DNA of 64,000 nucleotides from an uncultured Burkholderiales bacterium (GTDB taxonomy: Bacteria > Pseudomonadota > Gammaproteobacteria > Burkholderiales > Burkholderiaceae): assembly GCA_946480465.1 (NCBI GenBank), contig CAMLJY010000001.1, positions 153,008-217,007 of the forward strand. The letters run 5' to 3'. Position numbers and translations under genes: made by a program. The notes beneath the pieces were generated by a model. That model was not told where the DNA came from. It ran no database searches and saw only the letters and a list, made by a program, of their open reading frames with translations. This document shows, in pieces, positions 35,087-43,247 of this stretch; the stretch's first letter is position 1; every line of letters starts with the position of its first letter.

Positions 35087-37555
35087 TCAGGGCGAGGCGG
35101 TCGGTTCGTCCTGGAAGCGGCGCACGCGTGCCTCCACCCGCGCACGCAGGCGCCAGCGGCCGGCATCTGTGAGCATGCGGCCTGCCCAGCGGTAGACGTT
35201 GAATTCGCGCACGGTGGTGCGCAGGCTGGCCATGCGTTCGCGCTGCTCGGCGGTGGGCATGGTGGCGGCGCGTTGCAGCGCATCGGCCGTTTCTTCCACG
35301 TGATAGGGGTTGACGATCAGCGCCTCGGCCAGCTCGCGTGCCGCACCGGCGAAGCGGCTGAGCACCAGCACGCCCTGCATGTCGTCGCGCGAGGCGACGA
35401 ATTCCTTGCTGACCAGGTTCATGCCGTCGTGCAGGCTGGTGACGACGCAGATGTTGGCGGCGCGGTACAGCTCGGTGAGCGCTTCGTGGCCGTGGTGCTC
35501 GGCGAGCAGGTGCACCGGCTGGTAGCCCTCGCGGCCGAAGCGCCGGTTGATGCGATCGGTCAGCGCGTGCACGCGCACCTGGAAGTTCTTGTACTCGTCC
35601 AGGTCGCTGCGGGTGGGCGCGGCGACCTGCACGAAGACGAAGCGGCCGATCCACTCCGGCCACTTCTCCAGCAGCCGCTCGACGGCGTTCAGCCGTTCCA
35701 GGATGCCCTTGGTGTAGTCGAAGCGGTCGACGCCGACGGCGATGCAGGCATCGGCGGGCAGCTTCAGCCGCTCGATGGTGCGGCGGCGGCATTCGGCCAC
35801 CGCGGGCCAGGCCGCCAGTTGCTGCTCGTCCGGCCATTCGATCGAGATCGGGTAGCTCTCGATCAGCGTTTCCTTGTCGCGGTAGGCGATGGTCGAGTGC
35901 TCGTGCTCGATGCGGGCCTCGAGGTAGCGGTCCACCGTCTCGATGAAGTTCTTGCAGTGGAAGCGGGTGTGGAAGCCGAGGATGGTGCTGCCGAGCAGGC
36001 CCTGCAGGATCTCGCGCCGCCAGGGGCAGATGCCGAAGGACTCCGGGTTGGGCCAGGGGATGTGCCAGAAGGTCAGGATGGTGGCCTGCGGCAGGCGCTC
36101 GCGGATCATCGCCGGCACCAACGCGAAGTGGTAGTCCTGCACCAGCACCACCGGGTCCTCGCTGCGCGCCTCGGCGACCACGGCGTCGGCAAAGCGCTGG
36201 TTGATCAGCTTGTAGGCCTCCCAGTCGCTCTGGCGGAACACCGGCCGCACGTGCGCGACGTGGCACAGCGGCCACATGCCTTCGTTGGCGAAGCCGTAGT
36301 AATAACCCTGTTCCTCCTCGGCCGTGAGCCAGATGCGGCGCAGCCAGTAGCCGTCGGCGGGCGGCACGTCGGGCGGCACGCGCACGCGGTCGTTGGCGTC
36401 GACGGTCTCGCGGTCGGCGGTGCCGCTGCCGTGGGCGACCCAGGTGCCGGCACAGGCGCGGGTGACGGGCTCGATCGCGGTGACCAGGCCGCTCGCCGGC
36501 CGGCGCACCACGACCTGGTCTGCGCGCTTGTCGTGGATGTAGGGCTCGCGGTTGGAGACGACGATGATCTGGTCGCCCGCCAGCTGGGTGCGCAGCAGCT
36601 GGCGCAGCCGGTCGGCCGTCCACTCGGCCTCGGGGCCCTGGGCGCGGCGGTATTCGTCTTCCAGGTCGCGCAGGCGGTGGCGCAGGTCTTCGGCGAAGGG
36701 CAGCAGCTCGGGCGTGGGGATCAGCGGCTTGACCAGGCCCTCGCCGCGCATGATGGCGCGCACGCCCTGCACCCAGCCGCGCCAGCTGAGCTGGGCGACC
36801 ACCATCGTGATCACCGCCATCGCCAAGCCCATCGCGACGATCAGTCCGATCAGGTAGCGGCGGGTGTCCTGGCTGCGGCGGTCGATGAAGCTGAAGTCGT
36901 CGACCAGGACCAGCCGGCCGACCAGCTGTGGCGGCAGCCGGGCCGCTTCCAGCGCGCGCAGCACCAGGTCGCGGTCGACGGTGGGCTCGGCGGAGGCCAG
37001 CGTGGTGTCCGTGTTGCCCGAGCGGCGGGCGGGCGTGGCGCCTGCTTCGCCGTTCGGGGCCGAGCGGGCATCGTTGCGGGGGGGCGATTCGTCCGGCGCG
37101 TCGGCCGGCGGACGCAACTCGGGCGGCAGCGGAGGATGGCCCATCACCGGGTAGACGCTGACGTGCACCGTGCCGCCCGGCAGCTCCAGCCGCGAATCGG
37201 CGGTGGCGGCGACCTCGAGCGCGGTGGCGCAGCTCAGCTGGCGGTCGGGGAAACGCGAAGTGCTTTGCACCAGCCGGCCATCGGGCCCGCACAGGCCGAT
37301 GCCGAACAGGCGCTCGCCCTCCGAGGTGCGGTCGAACAACGGCTGCAGCCGATTCAGCCGCCCGCTGGCGATGGCCTCCGCCACCGGTTCGGACAATGCC
37401 TTGGCCACCAGCGCGCCGCGGCTGCTGAGGTCGCGGCTGAACCAGCGCAGGGTCACCTGGTCCATGAGAGGCACGGCGATGTAGGCCACCGCAACCAGCG
37501 TGATCAGCAGCGGCACCAGGAATCGAAGTTGCAGATGGATGGTCTTGAAGCGCAT
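35087..37555 (-). CDS. otsA: Membrane-anchored trehalose-6-phosphate synthase
   Basis: This encodes 822 residues, far longer than the usual OtsA (about 470). Residues 1-330 are an added membrane sensor-like region: a helix at 12-30, a periplasmic segment (about 31-233), a second helix at 234-257 and a HAMP-like linker. The GT20 glycosyltransferase follows from about residue 329, with VVSNREPYI, VQDYHFALVP, FWHIPWPNPESFG, GFHTRFHCKNF, VGVDRFDYTKGI and SLHDGMNLVSKEF. It joins UDP-glucose and glucose-6-phosphate. The N-terminal part suggests osmotic or envelope sensing. That link is inference. Confidence 0.93.
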   Translation of the reverse strand: MRFKTIHLQLRFLVPLLITLVAVAYIAVPLMDQVTLRWFSRDLSSRGALVAKALSEPVAEAIASGRLNRLQPLFDRTSEGERLFGIGLCGPDGRLVQSTSRFPDRQLSCATALEVAATADSRLELPGGTVHVSVYPVMGHPPLPPELRPPADAPDESPPRNDARSAPNGEAGATPARRSGNTDTTLASAEPTVDRDLVLRALEAARLPPQLVGRLVLVDDFSFIDRRSQDTRRYLIGLIVAMGLAMAVITMVVAQLSWRGWVQGVRAIMRGEGLVKPLIPTPELLPFAEDLRHRLRDLEDEYRRAQGPEAEWTADRLRQLLRTQLAGDQIIVVSNREPYIHDKRADQVVVRRPASGLVTAIEPVTRACAGTWVAHGSGTADRETVDANDRVRVPPDVPPADGYWLRRIWLTAEEEQGYYYGFANEGMWPLCHVAHVRPVFRQSDWEAYKLINQRFADAVVAEARSEDPVVLVQDYHFALVPAMIRERLPQATILTFWHIPWPNPESFGICPWRREILQGLLGSTILGFHTRFHCKNFIETVDRYLEARIEHEHSTIAYRDKETLIESYPISIEWPDEQQLAAWPAVAECRRRTIERLKLPADACIAVGVDRFDYTKGILERLNAVERLLEKWPEWIGRFVFVQVAAPTRSDLDEYKNFQVRVHALTDRINRRFGREGYQPVHLLAEHHGHEALTELYRAANICVVTSLHDGMNLVSKEFVASRDDMQGVLVLSRFAGAARELAEALIVNPYHVEETADALQRAATMPTAEQRERMASLRTTVREFNVYRWAGRMLTDAGRWRLRARVEARVRRFQDEPTASP

Positions 37556-37735
37556 GGGGCCGGATCGGTGCCGCGGGCACGGCGTTTGCTGCTTCCGCGG
37601 GTTGCGTTGTCAGGTCGATCGTGACGGACCGACTCAGTTCCCTGGCAGGCGGCGTGCCCGCAAACTTTGCAACCTTTCGATAGGGTACCGCGGCTGGGGC
37701 CCAGCGGGCCGGGCGCCCCGCCAGGCCATGGGGGC

Positions 37736-38191
37736 TCAGCCGCGACCGGTGAGCGCCTCGATCGCGGCCGGGCGCGACAGCGGTTGTGACAGCACCAGCG
37801 CCGTCGTCACGCTGCCGTGCGCGGCCAGCCGGTCGACCACCCGCTCCAGGTCAGCCGGCTCGGCGAAGGCGCAGCGCACGATGAAGCAGTCCTCTCCCGT
37901 GACGCGCACCACGTCGACCACCTCGGGCATCGCGGCCAGCAAGTCGAGATAACGGGCAATGTGCTCGTGGGTGGTGCGGATGCGGACTACCGCCTGCAGC
38001 GGCAGGCCCACCGTTCGCAGATCCACCTGGGCGGCGTAGCCGCGGATGGCCCCGGCGTCTTCCAGCTTGCGCACCCGTTCGCTGACCGCCGGCTGCGACA
38101 GCCCGATGCGCTTGCCCAGCGCCGACAGGCTTTGCCGGGCATTGGCCTGCAGGGCGTCCAGGATCAGGCGGTCCTTCTTGTCGAGCTTCAT
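37736..38191 (-). CDS. Lrp/AsnC-family transcriptional regulator
   Basis: This encodes 151 residues from the ATG at 38191; an upstream extension is Pro/Arg-rich and was rejected. The helix-turn-helix (LDALQANARQSLSALGKRIG, then LSQPAVSERVRKLED, about residues 10-45) and the RAM ligand-binding domain (about 65-145: VVRIRTTHEHIARYLDLLAA, TGEDCFIVRCAF) are standard for the Lrp family. These proteins sense amino acids. It is divergent from the adjacent serine hydrolase gene (126 bp), so it could regulate it. The effector is unknown. Confidence 0.93.
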   Translation of the reverse strand: MKLDKKDRLILDALQANARQSLSALGKRIGLSQPAVSERVRKLEDAGAIRGYAAQVDLRTVGLPLQAVVRIRTTHEHIARYLDLLAAMPEVVDVVRVTGEDCFIVRCAFAEPADLERVVDRLAAHGSVTTALVLSQPLSRPAAIEALTGRG

Positions 38192-38317
38192 GGGAACAGG
38201 GGGGCGCCGGGGCGCCGATGGATTGAAGGTCTGGCCCCTCGATTTTCGATGGCCGGCCATGGCGCACCGGCCGGCGCCTGCTTATCGTGCCCGCAGCTTC
38301 ACTTCACGCGATCCGCC

Positions 38318-39001
38318 ATGTCGCATCCAGTCCTTCTCGTCCCCGGCATCCACGGTTCGGGGCCTGCCCATTGGCAATCGCGCTGGGAAGTGCTGCACCC
38401 GGGCGTGCAGCGCATTGACCAGCGCGACTGGGACCGGCCGGTGTGCGCCGAGTGGGTCGCGGGCATCGACGGTGCCGTGCGGGCACAGGCCGGGCCGGTG
38501 CTGCTGGTGGCGCATTCGCTGGGTTGCCTGGCACTGGCGCACTGGCTGTCCGTCGCCTCGCCGGACCGGCTGGCACGGCTGGCCGGCGTGCTGATGGTGG
38601 CGGTGCCCGATCCGCAGGGGCCGGCTTTCCCGGCCGAGGCGATCGGCTTCGCGCCGGTGCCGCCGCGGCTGCCGGCGCTGCCGCTGGCGGTGTGGACCAG
38701 CACCGATGATCCGTACTCGCCGGACGGCTTCGGCGCGCGCATGGCCGCGGCCTGGGGTGCTGCGCACTGCTCGGTCGGTGCCCGCGGGCACCTGAATGCC
38801 AGCAGCGGGCTCGGCGACTGGCCCGAGGGCTGGGCCTGGGTCGACGAGTGCCGCCGCGGTCAGAAGCGGATCGGCGGTGGATTGCCGGCCGGCGGGCTGG
38901 GCGGTTCGGCCGGCGCCGCAGGCGCGGGCGAGGGTTCTGGCACGGCCGGTGCGGGTGCCGCGGCGCGCGGGCTGAGCGGCACCGGCGCCGCCGCCACGTA
39001 G
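38318..39001 (+). CDS. Serine hydrolase, RBBP9/YdeN family
   Basis: This encodes 227 residues. The alpha/beta hydrolase core is short: LLVPGIHGSGPAHWQSRWE at the N-terminus (HGSGP motif), the nucleophile in LLVAHSLGCLALAHW, an acid near STDDPYSP and the His in GARGHLNASS. This pattern is the RBBP9/YdeN serine hydrolase family, whose members are about 180-190 residues. The remaining tail of about 45 residues is Gly/Ala-rich low-complexity and runs antisense through the glutaredoxin-like gene. The tail is probably a translated extension without its own function. Natural substrate is unknown. Confidence 0.88.
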   Translation: MSHPVLLVPGIHGSGPAHWQSRWEVLHPGVQRIDQRDWDRPVCAEWVAGIDGAVRAQAGPVLLVAHSLGCLALAHWLSVASPDRLARLAGVLMVAVPDPQGPAFPAEAIGFAPVPPRLPALPLAVWTSTDDPYSPDGFGARMAAAWGAAHCSVGARGHLNASSGLGDWPEGWAWVDECRRGQKRIGGGLPAGGLGGSAGAAGAGEGSGTAGAGAAARGLSGTGAAAT

Positions 39002-39477
39002 TCGCGCGGCAGCTTGGATTCGCGGGGGTAGCCGGCCAAGTCCAGCAGGTTGCTCCACTGCGACTCGCCATAGCCGTGGATGGCTTGGGTGCCCACCGTC
39101 ATCGCCGGCATGCCGCGGCCGCCGGTCTGCCGCTCGACCAGCGCCAGGTCTTCCGGTTGCAGCACCTGCCGCTCGGTGAGGGGGATGCCGCGCTGGCGCA
39201 GCATGCGGCGCGCGGTGTCGCACAGGTTGCAGTTGGGCGCCGTGTACAGCACCACCGGGAAACGTGCCACGGTCTGCTGCAGTTCGTAGGGCAGCCCGGC
39301 GGTGGCGCTGCTGGCGGCGGTGCTGCCGCGCGCCCCGCTCACCTGGCCCGCCTGCGCGGCGGCGGGCGGTGGCCGGTCGGTGTAGGTGACGCGGCCGTCC
39401 GGTCCGACGACCTTGTATTGCGCCAGCGCCGGTCCGGCCACCAGCGCGGCGGCAGCGATGCAGAGCAGTCGGTTCAT
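38860..39477 (-). CDS. Secreted glutaredoxin-like protein with DUF4124
   Basis: This encodes 205 residues. A signal peptide (RLLCIAAAALVAGPALA) leads into a DUF4124 segment (QYKVVGPDGRVTYTDRPPP), then a thioredoxin/glutaredoxin fold with CNLC (VVLYTAPNCNLCDTARRMLR), the cis-Pro in GGRGMPAMTV and GYGESQWSNLLD. The C-terminal 45 residues are Pro/Ala-rich. It is likely a periplasmic dithiol oxidoreductase of unknown partner. It starts 27 bp after the prlC stop and its 3' end overlaps the hydrolase gene by 142 bp on the other strand. Confidence 0.88.
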   Translation of the reverse strand: MNRLLCIAAAALVAGPALAQYKVVGPDGRVTYTDRPPPAAAQAGQVSGARGSTAASSATAGLPYELQQTVARFPVVLYTAPNCNLCDTARRMLRQRGIPLTERQVLQPEDLALVERQTGGRGMPAMTVGTQAIHGYGESQWSNLLDLAGYPRESKLPRDYVAAAPVPLSPRAAAPAPAVPEPSPAPAAPAEPPSPPAGNPPPIRF

Positions 39478-39503
39478 GCGCGGGTTCTCCTGCAGTGCGC
39501 TGC

Positions 39504-41564
39504 TCAGGCCATGCCCTGGTGCCGAAGCAGCGCGTCGATGCGCGGCTCGCGGCCGCGGAAGGCGCGGAAGCTCTCGATGGCCGGGCGGCTGCCGCCCGCT
39601 TCGAGGATCTCGCGCCGGTAGCGGCGGCCGGTGTCGGCGTCGAACAGGCCGCATTCCTCGAAGGCGGCGTAGGCGTCGGCCGAAAGCACCTCGGCCCATT
39701 TGTAGCTGTAGTAGCCGGCCGAGTAGCCGCCCGCGAAGATGTGCGAGAAGGTGTGCTGGAAGCGGTTGTACGGGGGTGGGATGACCACCGCCACCTCGGC
39801 GCGCACCTCGTCCAGCAGCTTCTGCACGTCGGCGGAAGCGCCGCGCTCGGCGTGCAGGCGCATGTCGAACAGCGCGAACTCGATCTGGCGCAGCGTCTGC
39901 AGGCCGCTCTGGAAATTGCGCGCGGCGGTCATGCGGTCGAACAGTTCGCGCGGCAGCGGCCCGCCGGTGTCCACATGCGCGGTCAGGCGCGACAGCACCT
40001 CCCATTCCCAGCAGAAGTTCTCCATGAACTGGCTGGGCAGTTCCACCGCGTCCCATTCGACGCCGGAGATGCCGGCCACCGCCAGGTCGTTCACCTGCGT
40101 CAGCATGTGGTGCAGGCCGTGGCCGAACTCGTGGAAGAGGGTGATGACGTCGTCATGCGTCAGCAGCGCGGGCTTGTCGCCCACCGGGGATGCGAAGTTG
40201 CACACCAGCTGCGCCACCGGCGTCTGCAGTGCGCCGTCAACCGAACGATCAGGCCGTGCCCAGCGGCCGCGCACCTCGTCCATCCACGCGCCCGGGCGTT
40301 TGCCGTTGCGGGCGTAGGCATCGAGGTAGAACTGGCCGACCAGCTGCGGCGGGTGGCCGTCGCCCTGGCTGCGCTCGATGCGGAAGAAGCGGACGGTGTC
40401 GTTCCAGGTCGCGGCGGTGTCGGGGCGGATCTGCACCTCGAACAGCGTCTCGACGATGCGGAACAGGCCTTCCAGCACGCGCGGCTCGGTGAAGTACTGC
40501 TTCACCTCCTGCTCGCTGAAGGCGTAGCGGGCTTCCTTCAGCTTCTCCGAGGCGTAGGGCAGGTCCCAGGGCTGCAGGTCGGGCAGGCCCAGGTGCTCGG
40601 CGGCGAAGGCGCGCAGCTCGGCCATGTCGCGCTCGGCGTAGGGGCGGGCGCGGGCGGCCAGGTCGCGCAGGAAGGACATCACCTGCTTTGGCGATTCGGC
40701 CATCTTGGCCACCAGCGACACATCGGCAAAGCTGGGGTAGCCCAGCAGGCCGGCCTCTTCCTGGCGCAGCTCGACCAGCTCGCGCATCAGCGCGGAGTTG
40801 TCACGCTCGGGCGGGCCGAACTCGCTGGCGCGGGTAACGTAGGCCCGGTAGAGGGTCTGGCGCAGGTCGCGGTCGGTGGCGTACTGCATCACCGGCATCC
40901 AGACCGGCATGTGCAGCGACAGGCGGTGTCCGGCTTCGCCCTTTTCCTCGGCGGCGGCGCGGGTGGCCTGCCGGATGTCTTCGGGTACGCCCGCCAGGCG
41001 CTCAGGCCCCACGGTGAGGCTGAAGCCGTCGGTCGCGTCCAGCACGTGCTCGGAGAAGGCCTGGGCCTTCTCGGCCTGCAGTTCCTGGATGGCGGCGAAG
41101 CGCGTCTTGGCTTCGCCCTGCAGCTCGGCGCCGGACAGCACGAAATCGCGCATCGCGTTGGACAGCGCGCGGCGCCGCGGGGCCGAGAGCATGGCCGCCC
41201 CCGGGCCGGTGGCGACGGCCTTGTACTTGGCGTAGAGCCGCTCGTCGGCGCCCAGCTTGGTGTGGAACTCGGTGACGCGGCCCAGGTTCTCGTTGTAGGC
41301 CGCGCGCAGCTCGGGCGTGTTGGCCACCGCGTTCAGGTGGCCGACGGCGCCCCAGGCGCGCGACAGGCGCTCCAGCGGCACGTCCAGCACGGCGGAGAGC
41401 GCGTCGTAGTCGGCCGGGACGTCGGGGCCCACGGCCTTCTCGAGCGCGGCCTCCGCCGCAGGCAGCAATTCGTCGAGCGCGGGCGTGACGTGCTCGGGTC
41501 GGATGTCGGCAAACGGTGGCAGGTCTCCGGGCAGGGCGCCGGTGAGGAGCAGGGGGGTGGTCAT
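39504..41564 (-). CDS. prlC: Oligopeptidase A (M3 metallopeptidase)
   Basis: This encodes 686 residues. It is a cytoplasmic zinc oligopeptidase that degrades signal peptides and short peptides. The HEFGH zinc motif lies in TLFHEFGHGLHHMLT (about residue 478), with the downstream Glu ligand in ISGVEWDAVELPSQFMEN. PPFADIRPEHVTPALDELL at the start and YSYKWAEVLSADAYAAFEE near the end are characteristic. The length matches E. coli OpdA. It is 73 bp downstream of folD on the same strand, likely co-transcribed. Confidence 0.96.
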   Translation of the reverse strand: MTTPLLLTGALPGDLPPFADIRPEHVTPALDELLPAAEAALEKAVGPDVPADYDALSAVLDVPLERLSRAWGAVGHLNAVANTPELRAAYNENLGRVTEFHTKLGADERLYAKYKAVATGPGAAMLSAPRRRALSNAMRDFVLSGAELQGEAKTRFAAIQELQAEKAQAFSEHVLDATDGFSLTVGPERLAGVPEDIRQATRAAAEEKGEAGHRLSLHMPVWMPVMQYATDRDLRQTLYRAYVTRASEFGPPERDNSALMRELVELRQEEAGLLGYPSFADVSLVAKMAESPKQVMSFLRDLAARARPYAERDMAELRAFAAEHLGLPDLQPWDLPYASEKLKEARYAFSEQEVKQYFTEPRVLEGLFRIVETLFEVQIRPDTAATWNDTVRFFRIERSQGDGHPPQLVGQFYLDAYARNGKRPGAWMDEVRGRWARPDRSVDGALQTPVAQLVCNFASPVGDKPALLTHDDVITLFHEFGHGLHHMLTQVNDLAVAGISGVEWDAVELPSQFMENFCWEWEVLSRLTAHVDTGGPLPRELFDRMTAARNFQSGLQTLRQIEFALFDMRLHAERGASADVQKLLDEVRAEVAVVIPPPYNRFQHTFSHIFAGGYSAGYYSYKWAEVLSADAYAAFEECGLFDADTGRRYRREILEAGGSRPAIESFRAFRGREPRIDALLRHQGMA

Positions 41565-41637
41565 GGGGATGCTCGATTCGCCTCGGGGGCGAGGGGTTCC
41601 GTGAAACCGCTTGAGCTGCTTCGACCGACCCCTTCGG

Positions 41638-42489
41638 TCAGCCGGCGCTTCGTTCCGCGGCCTCGACAGTATTGACGAGCAGCATCGTGATCGTCATCGG
41701 GCCCACCCCGCCCGGCACCGGGGTGATCCAGGACGCGACTTCCTTCACGCGAGCGAAGTCCACGTCCCCGCACAGCTTGCCTTCGTCGTTGCGGTTCATG
41801 CCGACGTCGATCACCACGGCGCCCGGCTTCACCATGTCGGCCGTCAGCGTGTTGCGGCGGCCCACGGCGACGACGACCACGTCGGCCTGGCGCGTGTGGT
41901 GACCGATGTCCGCCGTGGCGCTGTGGCATACGGTGACGGTGGCGTTGGCCTGCAGCAGCAGCAGCGCCATCGGCTTGCCGACGGTGTTGCTGCGGCCGAT
42001 CACCACCGCATGCTTGCCCTTCAGCGTGATGCCGGTGGTCTCGATCAGCTTCATGCAGCCGTACGGCGTGCAGGGGCGGAAGCCGGGCAGGCCCGCCATC
42101 AGGTCGCCGGCGCTCTGCACCGAATAGCCGTCCACGTCCTTCAGGGTCGAGATCGTCTCGATCACGCGCTGCGGGTTGATGTGCTTGGGCAGCGGCATCT
42201 GCACCAGGATGCCGTGGATGCTGGGGTCGTTGTTCAGTGCCTCGATGCGGGCCAGCAGGTCGGCTTCGCTCAAGGAAGCGTCGTACTTCTCGAACACCGA
42301 GTGCAGGCCGTAGTCGTTGCAGGCCTTCACCTTGTTGCGCACGTAGACGGCCGAGGCCGGGTCGTCACCGACCAGGATCACCGCCAGGCCGGGCTTGTGG
42401 CCGCGGGCAGCCAGGGCCGCGGCGCGCACCGCCACGTCCTCGCGGATCTTCTTGGACAGGGCGTTGCCGTCGATCAGTTGCGCAGTCAT
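41638..42489 (-). CDS. folD: Methylene-THF dehydrogenase/cyclohydrolase FolD
   Basis: This encodes 283 residues. It interconverts methylene-, methenyl- and formyl-tetrahydrofolate. Key signatures are [18 protein letters not shown] (with the catalytic Lys), [52 protein letters not shown] (NADP site) and [15 protein letters not shown]. The length is standard. A short inverted repeat overlaps its stop codon region (41623-41639). It feeds the one-carbon pool used by ThyA and FolA encoded elsewhere in the window. Confidence 0.97.
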   Translation of the reverse strand: MTAQLIDGNALSKKIREDVAVRAAALAARGHKPGLAVILVGDDPASAVYVRNKVKACNDYGLHSVFEKYDASLSEADLLARIEALNNDPSIHGILVQMPLPKHINPQRVIETISTLKDVDGYSVQSAGDLMAGLPGFRPCTPYGCMKLIETTGITLKGKHAVVIGRSNTVGKPMALLLLQANATVTVCHSATADIGHHTRQADVVVVAVGRRNTLTADMVKPGAVVIDVGMNRNDEGKLCGDVDFARVKEVASWITPVPGGVGPMTITMLLVNTVEAAERSAG

Positions 42490-42576
42490 TCAGTCAGCTC
42501 CAGAAGTGCGAGAGGCCGCTCGATCGCGGCACCAGGACAGGCCAGCCGCGCCGGGTTCGCCGCGGCAGAAATGCAC

Positions 42577-42601
42577 GAGGCCGCTGGGATGCAGCGGCCT
42601 C
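42577..42601 (-). terminator. Hairpin after the FixJ-like gene
   Basis: The arms GAGGCCGCTG and CAGCGGCCTC (10 bp, exact) flank the 5-nt loop GGATG. The site lies 16 bp beyond the FixJ-like stop codon, in the spacer before folD. It is followed on the minus strand by only a short T tract, so it is a plausible but weak intrinsic terminator for the kinase-regulator operon. Confidence 0.65.
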
Positions 42602-42617
42602 GGGGAACGAGCGCGGG

Positions 42618-43247
42618 TCAGGCCTTGGCGGGAGAGTTCGCGCCCAGCGCGATCTTCAGCAGGTCGGCCACGGTGTTGGCGTTCAGCTTTTCCATGATGT
42701 TGGCGCGGTGCGCCTCCACCGTCTTGATGCTGATGCCCAGGTCGTCGGCGATCTGCTTGTTCAGGCGACCGGCGACGATGCGCTCCAGCACCTGCGCCTC
42801 GCGCGTGGTCAGGCGGCTCAGCAGGGCGTCGCGGCTGGCTTGTTCCTGGTGCTGGCTGAAGGAAGCGCGCGCCTGGTCCAGCATGCGTTCGACCAGGCCC
42901 AGCAGGTCGTCTTCCTTGAACGGCTTCTCGATGAAGTCCATCGCGCCCTTCTTCATCGTGGTCACGGCCATCGGCACGTCGCCGTGGCCGGTGATGAAGA
43001 CGACCGGCAGCGGGCTCTTGCGCTCGAGCAGCCGGTCTTGCAGTTCCAGCCCGCTCATGCCTTCCATGCGGATGTCGGCGATCAGGCAGGCGACCTCGCG
43101 TGGGTCGAAGCGCGACAGGAAAGACTCCGCGGAGTCGAAGCACTTCACGCGGTAGTCCTTGCCCTCCAGCAGCCACTGCAGGGAATCGCGCACGGCCTCG
43201 TCGTCGTCGACGACGTACACGGTGCCTTTCTTCGGAATCAGGCTCAT
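42618..43247 (-). CDS. FixJ-family response regulator
   Basis: This encodes 209 residues. The receiver domain has the acidic pocket (YVVDDDEAVRDSLQWLL), phosphorylation site Asp58 in CLIADIRM, and the conserved Lys108 in FIEKPF. The LuxR-type helix-turn-helix follows (LTTREAQVLERIVAGRLNKQ, then ISIKTVEAHRANIMEKLNAN, about residues 146-200). It would activate transcription when phosphorylated by the kinase encoded 4 nt upstream. It belongs to a kinase-regulator pair divergent from aceE, so the pyruvate dehydrogenase operon is a candidate target. That target is inference. Confidence 0.94.
   Translation of the reverse strand: MSLIPKKGTVYVVDDDEAVRDSLQWLLEGKDYRVKCFDSAESFLSRFDPREVACLIADIRMEGMSGLELQDRLLERKSPLPVVFITGHGDVPMAVTTMKKGAMDFIEKPFKEDDLLGLVERMLDQARASFSQHQEQASRDALLSRLTTREAQVLERIVAGRLNKQIADDLGISIKTVEAHRANIMEKLNANTVADLLKIALGANSPAKA

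Noticed and set aside
34415..37624. A 1069-residue plus-strand frame opposite otsB-otsA
   Set aside because: Antisense shadow; otsA and otsB motifs on the minus strand are decisive.
41623..41639. Short inverted repeat at the folD stop (GACCGA...TCGGTC) as terminator
   Set aside because: Arms of six bases and no T tract on the folD transcript; prlC seems to continue the operon.
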